Part shown: positions 49,601 to 58,788 of the stretch, piece by piece
Numbering within the stretch: the first letter of the stretch is position 1
How the letters are laid out: each line of letters starts with the position of its first letter
Source: Micropterix aruncella
Lineage: Eukaryota; Arthropoda; Insecta; Lepidoptera; Micropterigidae
Assembly: GCA_944548615.1 (NCBI GenBank)
Contig: OX155957.1
Location: 24,955,031 to 25,019,030 of the forward strand
Length of the DNA stretch: 64,000 bases
Direction: 5' to 3'
Translations under genes and position numbers: made by a program
The notes under the pieces: generated by a model
What the model was told of the DNA's origin: nothing
Seen by the model: the letters and a program-made list of their open reading frames with translations, nothing else
Database searches by the model: none

Positions 49601-51533
49601 TCAGATACAAAATGTGCCCAATTTATGTTTTTGACCAATTCCATTATCTTCCAAAATGTATGTTATAATTGCTACTTTGTAGATCTGGGTGAACGCTGAC
49701 GTCATACTTATAATTTACAGGTAACTTTAGTTATATATCGTGAAAAAAGGTTTCTGGAAATATCACTACATGTTATATCACTGGAATATCAAGACAATAA
49801 TATGTTAAATATATTCTGTTTCAAACAAGGAAAGATAACTGCCCGCTCAGTTTGAAAAATCTGAATATACACACATAAAAAATATTTAAAAACGAAACAT
49901 TAATGATTCCATGTGAATGTTCAGTCATCGAAAAAGCTAACAAGATAAAGTACCCAGGACTAGCTTTAGACAATACAATGAGATGGGAGAATCATATAAA
50001 TATAACTGCTACTAAGATTCGCAAGCTGCTCCATAATTTTAAACTGCTCAGGAATCGTCGCTTCAAGAAATTTTATAAGAACAATTTATTTTGAACTAGC
50101 CCAAAGCATACTGATGTAAGGCATAATCAAAGCCCAAAAGGTAATTCTAAGAGTAATTAATAAAAAAAACCCTAGCCCTTCCTTGATTTATGTAAAGGAT
50201 AACTAACCCCTTCACATAAATTTTTCCAGCAGATTGAAATCACCAATCATTTGCGAAAGAATTCTTGTATCTCCGTTTCCAAGGCGCGGCCACGATGTCA
50301 TGTGACATAAATAAATACATCACCAATATACTTTTTGAATTTGTCCAAATGGAACAATTTGTAAAACGAAAATCAAAGAAGTTACAGCACTTGCAACGAG
50401 GCCGTGTAGCAAAACGTGCACGGCGCAGCGATCGAGATCTCAAAACCAGGCAACAATATCTCATTCTCTCTCTCTCTCTCTCTCAATCTCTCTTCCGCTC
50501 TCTATGTCTCAGTCTCTCTATGAAAATCATTTAAACATCGCCCATCGCTACCTCCAGATCCTGAAAGTCATCAACTGGTGGAGGAAAGCCAAAATCCATA
50601 AAGAATGCAGACATTTGTAAGAGTTGTAACACCAAGCATGATGATGGAATGAAACAACAAGGGAAAAGGTATCGTAAGTCTTAAAAACATTTGACGACAC
50701 AACTTCAATAGAACCAGAGGAAATTCCAGCTATATTTCTGAAAAAATGTGCATCTGGCATATGTAATCAGTTGTCTCATATTATGAGCATATCATTTAGC
50801 AATGTAAAATCATGACAGGATTGGAAAATAGCAAATTACCCAGACATAAAAAAAAGGTGACAAGTGCTGCAAACTATCGACCTATAGGTTTGACTAGTAT
50901 CATTAGCAAAACCATAAAATAAAATCTAATCATTCCCGAGCCAAGAAATGGTAATAATTGATGAACAGCATGGGTTCACGCAACGACGGTCAACCGTGAC
51001 AAATCTCTTAACTTGTCTCAATAAATGGGCAAGCGACTGGAACGAGCGATGCCCGACTGATGTTATTTACTTAGACTACGAGAAGGCATTTGACCATGTA
51101 CCATCTTGCGGTGTCGACTACAATGGGCGAGCCCGTCACCACAGGACGTTTTAACGATTAGTCGTTCTGTCGCCCTGCAGTGAACGTAGAAGACTTTGGA
51201 CAGTACAATCCTACGTCCAGTTACGTCACAACCCGTGAGAGTCCAACGCCTTACCGCGAGTGAGCCAGGAATAAACCCGGCGGGCTCGAGATACTCGCGC
51301 CCTCACTTCCAATTGTGACCAGATTTCTCCGGTCTCTCGATTGGTTCCGAGTTCGAGGTCGCTTGCGCGGTCCTCTCCCTTACGAAGCGGTGAAACGGTG
51401 TGCACCGAATCTATCGCGGACCAAGGCGTCCTTTGCCCGACTCTGAACCGGGATCGGATGGCCAATGGTCATTTCAAGAACAGTCGCCGTAAGGTAGACA
51501 ACCACCCCCGCTCTATAGGAAACAATATATATA

Positions 51534-51587
<54 letters not shown>

Positions 51588-51828
51588 TGTATATATAGGT
51601 ATATGTATATGTGTGTATATGTATATATGTGTGTATATATATATATATGTATATATATATGTATATGTATTTGTATATATATGTGTATATATATATATAT
51701 AATATCTAGATTAGAGCCTTATTAACGGATGCATTGTAACAATATTATAGGATAGTAGGTTAGAGCATATTATGTAAGGCACTATGTTATTAATGAAATG
51801 TACCACCTACTATCTGTTTCGTTACAAA

Positions 51829-51859
<31 letters not shown>

Positions 51860-54003
51860 ATACAGTTCCCAGACTCCCCCGATTGTTAGTCGGAGAGCAC
51901 AGTCGATTGGCTTGCGCCGCTCGGTGCGCAGACCGTCCAGGAGCGCCAGAGGTTTGATTCCCAGGGGAGACTGGTTGACCCAGTGTCCTACCCAGGTTCG
52001 CACCCCATGCGTCGTGACCATGTACTAATAAAACGTCCAAGATGGAACACTTTGGAATCTGTGAGAGTTGAAAAATGTCATTCTGAGCTGCATAAAATTC
52101 TCAGTGGGGTCCCCCAGGTTTCAATGCTAGGTCTTATTGTATTTTGTATATTCCTAACTGACTTAAAGCAGAAGAACTAACTTAACCTACCGCCATTCAG
52201 GTGTGGTTAAAAAAACTAATCGAACCTACCGAAATGTAGGAACGCTTCTTTAAATGCCTATATCTTGCTTATTTATTGAGGAACCTTCTCTACATTGTCG
52301 ATTTTTTAACGTCACCCGACTATATTCACCAAACTGATTCCGAATCTGCAATAATAACTATTCGGTCTCAATAAATAAGTGATATAGATTCAAAGAAGTG
52401 TCAAACCCATACATTTCGGTAGGTTAGTTTTTTTTTTAATAATGCATAAACCCCTATATGGCAGTAGGTTAAGTTAGTTTTTTTTAAAACAGTCTTAAGC
52501 TGAATAATAAAAACTTTTTTTTAATGTAAATTAATTAGTTTTTTTTGTCTCGAAATATTACGTGTCCAAGGTTTTTTTCTATCACATTTAGCATTACAAT
52601 GATCGAATCTAGTATTTCTTTATTTTTTCGATTTTTGATAAAGGTTCCTATACTGCAATAATTGCTACGCTTCTTTAAATGCCTGTATCCTGTTTATTAT
52701 TTGAGGCCGAAAAAAGATTATTGCAGTTTCGGAATCAGCGTGATGAATATATCCGATCCGGGTGACGTTAAAACATCAACAATGTAGAAAAGGTACCAAT
52801 ACTTGAATAATACCCGCAATTTTTATGGCGGGTGCCGCTTGTGGCACCCGCCCCGCGCAGTCTTATGCCGTTGATGCGATTCGTGCACAGATCGTATTTT
52901 GGCGGCCGAAGTGCGGTTTGCCATCTGGCACTAAGAGGCTAATTATGACTCGCTCCGTGGAATTAGACCATACTTGTGTTTATATGTTTGGTCCAAGTAA
53001 GCGCTACGAATGAGATATAATTGGTATAGATAATAAATAAAACAGTTCAGAACCAACAACTTCGAAAAAAATACACCTCAATGTATACAATGATTTTTAT
53101 TAAAAGATGAACGGCTAGACTATGTTTTTGATGATTTATATGAGTTAGTAGATTCAATATCCAGCAGAAAAAAAAAACAATAACAAACTTTCCATAGCAC
53201 AAAAACATTTATTCAGAAGATTTTATAGCCAATACAATATTTTGTTAGCGTCACGGTTTTCCGCGTCTATGAAATGTTTGTTGTTTGTTTCTACTCTTTA
53301 TTGTGAAATTTCACAATGGGCGGGTTTATTAACATATGACAATCTCTTACAACCAACCTACTATGACGGGTTTATATGTATGTGTGCATGTAACATGTAT
53401 GCAAGTGTGTGTCTTGTTATTGCATTCGATCAACAGAATTGAAAATGCTATTCCGTTAATTTGATCCCGATAGTTGGCGTACATGGTAATGAAGCTTATG
53501 TTAGTTGGAAAAGGATAGAACTCGTTCCTTACGGCTATTTGTACGAGAAAAAGAAGGACAGAAGGATGGATGCCGCTTCGCAGAGAATTCAAACCTTGGT
53601 TACGAAAGTAACCATGGTGCTTTTATGGATGTTTTGTTTTGGTTACGATCGTAACCAATGTACTTCAAGCGGTTAATAGATGGTGCAAGGGAGGAGGGAG
53701 CATGTAAAATACTATCAAAGCGATCGCCTGATTTAAGGAGCAGGTAAAATACTAAGGCACTTTACCTACACACATTCCAATCTGCAATGGAAATTTCAGA
53801 TGGACCCTGCAGTATTAACACACACTGCAGTCTTAACACACATCTTAGCAAATCCAGCTATCTATTTCGTAGCAGCTTACCTTAAAATCTGCAATAGTGA
53901 TACCCTTTTGAAATCTCCTTTCCACGCAGGGCGCGTCTTTTTCGTTTGATTTCGATATGTTCACATTCACAAAATCGGAGGATATAATCTGAATCGTCTC
54001 CAT
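43525..54003 (-). CDS. TBCB: tubulin-binding cofactor B, complete, 4 exons
   Basis: Exons, in coding order, 54003-53881, 47123-46777, 45476-45318 and 43642-43525 join in frame to 248 residues (human 244). Residues 1 to about 90 form the ubiquitin-like domain ([28 protein letters not shown]). They are followed by [20 protein letters not shown] and an acidic-basic coiled segment ([17 protein letters not shown]). The C-terminal CAP-Gly domain includes [23 protein letters not shown] and [16 protein letters not shown]. The protein ends ELDDEM; a DEI/DEM tail is reported to occupy the CAP-Gly groove in this family. Known role: cytosolic chaperone that with TBCE captures and dissociates alpha-tubulin. 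Intron 1 (6.8 kb) is full of transposons. Confidence 0.96.
43939..44327. mobile_element. hAT-type MITE, 389 bp
   Basis: The ends are CAGTGTTTTTCAACC and, reversed, CATTGATTTTCAACC. Inner GCGACCCC blocks occur at both ends, a layout typical of animal hAT MITEs. Flanks ATATAGGG (43931-43938) and ATATCGGG (44328-44335) match at 7 of 8 bases. In TBCB intron 3. Confidence 0.88.
44336..44761. other. TBCB intron 3, no feature recognised
   Basis: AT-rich intronic spacer. Confidence 0.35.
44762..45093. mobile_element. 332-bp TIR MITE, sibling of 8626-9029
   Basis: Ends CAGGGCGAGTTTTAAG and CTCACCCTG, inner blocks GCATCCTTGAAAGGGGTGA and CACTGTTTCACCCAC. The right flank is TATATC. In TBCB intron 3. 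Confidence 0.75.
45318..45476 (-). CDS. TBCB: TBCB exon 3
   Basis: Minus strand; acceptor TTTATTTTTAG, donor GGATC then GTAAGT. Encodes [20 protein letters not shown] and the first half of CAP-Gly through GKNDG. Both splice phases match. Confidence 0.95.
45542..45785. other. TBCB intron 2, no feature recognised
   Basis: Short spacer upstream of exon 3 on the minus strand. No coding sequence. Confidence 0.35.
45786..46285 (+). repeat. GTCGAC-family repeat, copy e
   Basis: Head CGACCACATCGGGTGAACCC, body GAGTCCAACGCTTAACGGCG, and the downstream half TTGCGCCAGAGGGCAATCCC, then CAAGGAGGCTACTGAATAGG. It links the body seen in copies a and b with the downstream half seen in copy c, so both belong to one unit. 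In TBCB intron 2. Confidence 0.65.
46286..46776. other. TBCB intron 2, no feature recognised
   Basis: AT-rich intronic DNA next to exon 2. Nothing supported. Confidence 0.35.
46777..47123 (-). CDS. TBCB: TBCB exon 2
   Basis: Minus strand; acceptor TTATTTATTTCAG, donor GAAAG then GTAATG. Encodes most of the ubiquitin-like domain ([20 protein letters not shown]) and the linker [20 protein letters not shown]. The plus-strand open frame over the same bases is its shadow. Confidence 0.96.
47150..47930 (-). mobile_element. R4/Dong-like LINE 3' fragment, interrupted by a SINE
   Basis: Same family as 37812-38345: ACGGAGCTGCCATGGAATTC, AGTTGATTATTTTCCTGGAG and the coding block [20 protein letters not shown] (reading 47900-47830, minus). 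The SINE at 47562-47828 splits the endonuclease region. The 3' tail ends only ~30 bp from TBCB exon 2's acceptor. Confidence 0.65.
47562..47828 (-). mobile_element. tRNA-derived SINE
   Basis: On the minus strand CCAGGTTTGATTCCCGGC is a good match to a Pol III B box (GGTTCRANYCC) in a tRNA-like context ending GGGTCACC. A unique body follows, then a (CAAA)n tail. A second copy of the body and tail is at 53275-53475. The A box is not clear. Confidence 0.6.
48139..49326. mobile_element. 1188-bp TIR element, flanked by TTA
   Basis: Terminal TAGCCCAGTCAAATTA and its inverse, continuing on both sides into AACAAAGCTGGAAAT and GAGTGGAGCGTTAGA. TTA lies outside both ends (48136-48138 and 49327-49329); a 3-bp TTA duplication is used by PIF/Harbinger elements, but the assignment is tentative. 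It carries a nested LINE fragment. In TBCB intron 1. Confidence 0.65.
48370..48898 (-). pseudogene. CR1-like LINE RT C-terminus, 5'-truncated
   Basis: The frame 48898-48449 is open: [60 protein letters not shown]. This is the post-catalytic region of CR1/L2-type reverse transcriptases. An (AAT)n tail follows at about 48375-48400. Nested in the TIR element 48139-49326. Confidence 0.8.
49421..49768. mobile_element. 348-bp foldback element
   Basis: Inverted arms of about 174 bp meet at AATTCGACAAGTC (centre about 49595). The outer ends are TAGTGATATTTCCAGAAACC and its inverse. Arms include CACCCAGATCTGCGAAATAG against CTACTTTGTAGATCTGGGTG with a few differences. No coding. In TBCB intron 1. Confidence 0.85.
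49903..50160 (+). pseudogene. small LINE RT fragment
   Basis: [20 protein letters not shown] and [20 protein letters not shown] align by eye with the YLGIEIDSKLNWEFQIKSL and RKLLYVFRELRNVL stretches of the LINE at 10108-11735. About 60 codons survive. Confidence 0.6.
50161..50839. other. TBCB intron 1, no gene; (CT)n at 50464-50490
   Basis: A CT microsatellite follows an open frame (50265-50534) with no recognised family. Fragments at 50540-50840 may belong to the LINE that continues at 50840. Confidence 0.35.
50840..52180 (+). pseudogene. CR1-like LINE RT, split by a 914-bp insert
   Basis: The left part ends [35 protein letters not shown] at 51101. The right part resumes at 52026 and reads [17 protein letters not shown] and [14 protein letters not shown]. 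Conserved RT boxes (YLDYEKAFD and SGVPQ) lie on either side. About 30-40 codons between them seem to have been lost before the insertion. Confidence 0.75.
51102..52015 (+). mobile_element. GTCGAC-family element, copy f, 914 bp, 10-bp target duplication
   Basis: GACCATGTAC occurs at 51092-51101 and again at 52016-52025, bracketing the insert within an RT sequence. Inside are GTGTCGACTACAATGGGCGA, GAGTCCAACGCCTTACCGCG, a TA/TATG microsatellite (51530-51700), (AAAT)n at 51830-51860 and a tRNA-like block AGAGGTTTGATTCCCAGGGG. No protein. The superfamily is unknown; a 9-11-bp duplication would suit Mutator-type elements but the exact ends do not form a clear TIR. Confidence 0.65.
52175..52810. repeat. 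foldback and direct copies of the CTACCGAAATGTAGG family
   Basis: 52175-52472 is an imperfect inverted repeat with outer arms CTAACTTAACCTACCGCCAT and its relative. 52630-52810 is another copy in direct order. The family recurs in PLRG1 intron 2 and at 56870-57065. Confidence 0.6.
52811..53274. other. TBCB intron 1, no feature recognised
   Basis: Slightly GC-rich at 52830-52930. No exon or repeat identified. Confidence 0.35.
53275..53475 (-). mobile_element. SINE, second copy, 5'-truncated
   Basis: Shares TTTCTACTCTTTATTGTGAA, CATATGACAATCTCTTACAA and GAATTGAAAATGC with 47562-47828, including the TTTG-rich end. The tRNA-like B-box part is missing. Confidence 0.7.
53476..53880. other. TBCB intron 1, no feature recognised
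   Basis: A GGTTACGAAAGTAACC palindromic motif and related GTTACGATCGTAAC occur at about 53600-53660. No exon seen. Confidence 0.35.
53881..54003 (-). CDS. TBCB: TBCB exon 1
   Basis: Minus strand; ATG at 54003-54001 in CAATAAAATGGAG (A at -3, G at +4), donor TTTAAG then GTAAGC. Encodes [20 protein letters not shown] through ITIADFK, the first strand and helix of the ubiquitin-like domain. Confidence 0.93.
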
Positions 54004-54968
54004 TTTATTGAAATTGGCAAGAAATTGCTATTTTTTTTAAAAGAATTAGTTTGCGGTCAGATAGAATACCGCGGACGCCAAAAAAATTAATTTTTGACAA
54101 TCGAATGACAGGCGCAATGTTGCCACCCCGTCAAGATCGTGCGCTGCACCCTTGTATATTTTCTCGATAACGAATACTTTTAGTAGGTAACGATACTTTT
54201 GCCCCGACTACCGAGTAAGCATTGGTCAAAACACATCCAACGATCGCTTTATGTACCTAATACAAAATTAAATATGATTTTAAAATAATGTGTGCGTTCC
54301 AACCGACAGAGGTAAATCCCCAACAACTGACTAATTGTCTATTATAGGCCACTTACAGGCCAAAATCCAAGGTTATAAAAAACAGACTGGGCCCACGTAC
54401 GCAACCTATACGATGCAACGATCCCACGTTGGTGTGCACACTTGTCCAACGTTTATATGGCATCAGAAGCTGATGTCACTCCTCAGGCGGTGCACTAGTA
54501 TTGTGTACAACTGTTGTAAAAAATGTTTCTGGTTCTGAGTTGAGTTTGAGGACGAGTTACTCAGTCTGTTATTTTTAAATTAATATGTCCGAAACACAAA
54601 AAAAGAAAAGAAGATATTCATGAGATAATTAGACAAAGAGGAGAGTTGGGAGAATAGCATACATTAATGCAGAAATCGGAATATGATGAAGAACTATTCT
54701 TTGTGTACCTCCGCGTGGCTTTTCTGCGTATACGCCGACGTTCTATGTATCTGGCGCGTTGCGATCGTAAATCCTAGAAACCTACTGGTCGTACGCGTGG
54801 GACGGCGTACTGTCATCCCCTTTACCTTCCCACGCCGATCTGTAGATCGCAGATCGACGTTGCGTGGGACAGCGGTGCGTATGCTTCTGCAATCTGTTTT
54901 CATGCAAATTCAAAGGTCCAGGCTCCACAATGCGTTGCATACGTGGGACAACTCGGTTCTAAATTAAC
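54004..54968. other. region upstream of TBCB with CACGTACGCAACG motifs
   Basis: The TBCB promoter presumably lies in the first few hundred bases (low-AT stretch 54060-54160). From 54380 there are several forms of GTTGCGTACGTGGGA in both orientations, part of a repeat family. No exon recognised. Confidence 0.4.
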
Positions 54969-55141
54969 GGTGCCGGCACACTCGTCCTACGTACGCAACG
55001 TATTATTGACAGCTGGCCCTTGAATTTGCATGAAAGCACACATCCCACGCAACGTTGCGTGAGATAAGTGTGTCTGCTCTCCTGCAAATTCAAGGGTCAG
55101 ATATCATAATACGTTGCGTGCGTGGGACAAGTGTGGCGCTG
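54969..55141. repeat. imperfect inverted repeat, ~63-bp arms
   Basis: The left arm has GTCCTACGTACGCAACGTAT and GGCCCTTGAATTTGCATG. The right arm, reversed, has GTCCCACGCACGCAACGTAT and GACCCTTGAATTTGCAGG. Probably a small foldback MITE. Confidence 0.65.
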
Positions 55142-57361
55142 TTCTATGCTTCCACAGAAATCTAAAGCCGCCTACAGATATTCGCACAAATAGACGGCAT
55201 CGCGCGCAATGAAATGAACACAACATACAATAAATCACACTAAAAATGTCAACTCAGGAGGTACACTATTTAATATGCGTGTTTTTATTTTGTATTAAAA
55301 AAGTGGCTCGTGTATCAGCATGTATTCGATACATTCGCACCGATATATGAAGGACATTAACGAATAAAGGATCGATACTACAGCGATGCGACGTCACGAC
55401 GTATCCCTATTTCATCCTCCTCACATTTCATTATGGGCCAGGGTTGCTAGATCAGGCAGTTCTTACGCTGCCACTACACAGAAAATTAAATGATCTCAAA
55501 AAAAAAAAGAAATGAAACAAAATTCAGTTTACTGCCAATAGAACAAAAAAAATATTTCTTGACAAGTTGGCTTGCTCTGCATCCCAAAAAGTTGAAGATC
55601 ACGAAGGAAATTCAGTAGTCGTGCTGCGCTGTGATTTTTCAAAAGAGGTCCGTTTGCATTTTCCATAAAATCTGTAAAGCGCTGCAAAGGAAAGCGGTGT
55701 GCGCAAACTTTCCTCTGTGGGTTTTGAAATCATAGTCGGGTTTGAAATCATATACAGCAATTTAAGGTTCTCCTTTATTAATAAAACAGACGTACACTCG
55801 GGAAACTAGATTACGAGTACATATGACTATCATTTGCGAAAACAATAGAAGCATACATCTATAAATATATTCCTATAACGTTAAGCCCACTGAAATATAA
55901 GTACAGCAATTTAATGATTAGCCGAGTCAAAAAAAAACATCCTACGGATTTAAAGAAACAAAAATAAAACCGAGTGTTTAACCTAATGGTTTTAATTTAT
56001 ACAATGGTCATTAATACAACATGTACAAATAAAGTTAAATAAACGTAATGTTTTTATATGCTAATTTTGAATTGTAGTTCAAAAATCCCAATTAATTCTA
56101 CGATAATCCATAACCGACATATACACTAAACGCGTACAGATGAAAGTTTGCACACATCCCAATATTACACATCAGAAATATGAATGAAACATTGCGTCGC
56201 CGACGTATCGTCGACGCGCAAAATCGTCGACGGGAAAACGGTAGACCCGTCGACGATACGTCTGCGTCAAATGCGTAAAATCAAGGACAGTACCTTGCCC
56301 GAGTCGCACGATCATGAGCGCTCGGGCGGGTTTCCTTCACTTTCTGAGATGAATTTGATGGCGGCAGCTCGTGAACACAGGAACCTCCTAAATCACACTT
56401 GCATTTACTGAATTTTGCATTGAAAGAAGTTAAAAGATATAAATAAGGCACTGATTTTATTATAAAAAATATGAAATTCACATAAAAAATGAAATAATTT
56501 ATATCTTTGGTTAAGTCGATTATACTTATAATTAGTAAGCTAATTCATAAAAACACTTTATCACAAAAATGACTGAAATGCAGTAATCCTCTCAATTATC
56601 AAAAAAAAAAAACAAAAGCATAAGATACATGTTGTGCAGTATGAAAATATAAAAAAAGGAAATTATATGGTACTAGCATCTTTTTCATTTATCAAAATAA
56701 AAAAGAAAAACCACTACTAGATTCGATCACTTCAATGCTAAATCTGATAAGAAATGGAGTCGGACACGTAATATTTCAAAACATAAAGTGTTGAAATTAC
56801 AAAAAAAAGAGTTTCCAGTTCGTTTTCAAGATAGTTTAACCCATCGGACGCCAACAGTGCCTTTTGCGTTGTTTGACAGATATGCGTTTTTTTTTTAATA
56901 ACCTACTGAAATGTAGATGTTTGAAGATTCATTAAATGCCTATATCTTGCTTATTTATTGAGGACGAAGAAAGATTATTGCAGTTTTGGAATCAGCATGG
57001 TGAAATAGTCAGGTGACATTAAAATATCAACAATGTAGAAAAGGTAGCAATACTAGAATAATAGGGAAAAAATATATTGCCTCTAAGCACGGAGCAAAGA
57101 AGTCGAGTTTTGTTATCTATTGTTTTTTTCTGAATGGAGATAATGAGAGGTCACTGTATATACAATAATGATTTCTATCCTGTGTTCACAAATCACAGCC
57201 GCATTCATCAAATCGGTCCAGCATCTTGGATGGCTACCGAATAAGGAAAAATGTTACATAACGTTTCATTCGTAGTTTCATCTGTGCGCAGTCGGGAAGT
57301 GGTGCAACTGCACGACGTTCGATCGCGTTAATCTCTGCGGTTCATTGAAATTGATGATCTG
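55142..57361. other. intergenic; hairpin at 56202-56262, repeat copy at 56870-57065
   Basis: GACGTATCGTCGACG and its exact inverse (15 bp) form a stem at 56202-56216 and 56248-56262. 56870-57065 is a copy of the CTACCGAAATGTAGG repeat family. The rest is AT-rich, without an exon I can support. It includes the 3' UTR of the minus-strand gene that ends at 57362. Confidence 0.5.
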
Positions 57362-58788
57362 TCAAGCCGGCGGAGTGTCCGCTTCTTCGCCGTCGGCTGG
57401 TTCATCTATCAAAGGCGTCGTATTCCCCGCATCTTCCTCATCTTCATTAGTTTCCATGGCATTTTTCTCCGCACTCTCTATAGGAGTCTCAGCATTTTCT
57501 TGTATCATTCCTTCGGGATAATCTTCCATTTTATTCTTATCGTCACCCTGAGCGGAATGGCTATCGGGAGATGGTGCAAAGCGAGGTTCGGCAGGATAAT
57601 CTTCCGTTTTATTGTCATCATCGCCTTGAGCAAAATGACTATCGGGAGATGGTGCAAAGCGAGGTTTGGCAGGATAATCTTCCGTTTTATTGTCATCATC
57701 ACCCTGAGCGGAATGGTTATCGGGAGATGGTGCGGGCCGAAGTTCGGCAGAATAATCTTCCATTTTATTGTCATCATTACCCTGAGCGGAACAGCAATCG
57801 GGAGATAGAGCGGAGCGAGGCTCGGGGGCATCGACAGTATTTTCGATAGCGACCGGTGATGACGGTATTTCACAAGCATCCTTGGAGCGATCCTGAACAT
57901 CATCCTCCGCTCCACCATCCAGCTTGCCTTCATCTTCTATCCTCTCATCATCAGAATATTGTTCCTTTGCCGGTTTATCATCGACTGGAGCCGCATTCTC
58001 ACTCTGATATTCCGACGAAATCAACTCTTCGGAAGCAGGTTCCTCTTTCTCGGCATCGCTTTGAGTTTGATCTCCGAAATCAGTATTTTTTTCTTGGCTC
58101 AAATCGTCGACCGATAAAGCCGCAGCTTCGTTCGATTCCGCCGCAAAATTGTCATTGTCATTCGAAGTAGCGTCTATTCGCTCTGCCGTCACGTCGTCCA
58201 CTCTCTCGTCGTCCACTCTCTCGTCGTCCATTCTCTCGTTGTCCATTCTCTCATCGTCTACTAATGTACTTTCTTGGATTTCTTCCGATTGCTGATGCTT
58301 TTCAGCGTCATCTTTAGCGTCTTCGGCTGAGCCCCATCGCGAGCTTTCTTCATTTCGATCGCGTTCATATCTGTCGCGTCCTTGACGGTCGCCGTCCCAG
58401 TCGTTTCGATCGCGGTCCCTATCGTTTCGATCGCGGTCCCTATCGTTTCGATCGCGGCCTCTATCGATTCGATCGCGGTCTCTGCCGTTGCGATCGTGGT
58501 CTCTGTCGTATCTGTCATTGTCGTCTCTCCGCCGCTCTTTGTTCCATTCCTGAGGGGCGGGAGCGTCCATGTCGCGATTCCTGTGTCTGTTGTCCTCTCG
58601 GAAAGGCAAATTGCGGGGCTGCGGCCCTCCGAAGGGGCTGGGCGGCGGGTTGCGGCTGAAGTGTCCCTCGGGCCGCTCGAAGGCGCCCTGCTCGAACGCG
58701 GGGCCGTCGTACAGCATGGGGCGGTTGAAGGCGATCGGGCCGCCGTTGAAGCGCGCTCCCAAAGGTCCTTGCCGTTCCATCCATATTC
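57362..58788 (-). CDS. SCAF-like terminal exon, RD repeat and acidic tail
   Basis: Minus strand; acceptor AAAATGTTACAG, stop TGA at 57362-57364. About 475 codons: GPLGARFNGGPIAFNRPM, RNPPPSPFGGPQPRNL, the RDRDRNDRD block (about 58380-58520), DDERMDNERMDDERVDDERV (about 58190-58260), and a Glu/Asp/Ser-rich tail. Four 26-residue tandem units (SPDNHSAQGDDDNKTEDYPA type) occupy about 57524-57835. Plus-strand open frames across this exon are shadows. Confidence 0.8.

Noticed and set aside
51890..51990. tRNA-like block with a B-box match (GGTTTGATTCCC)
   Set aside because: No clear A box or cloverleaf, and it belongs to the repeated GTCGAC family, so it is not called as a tRNA gene.
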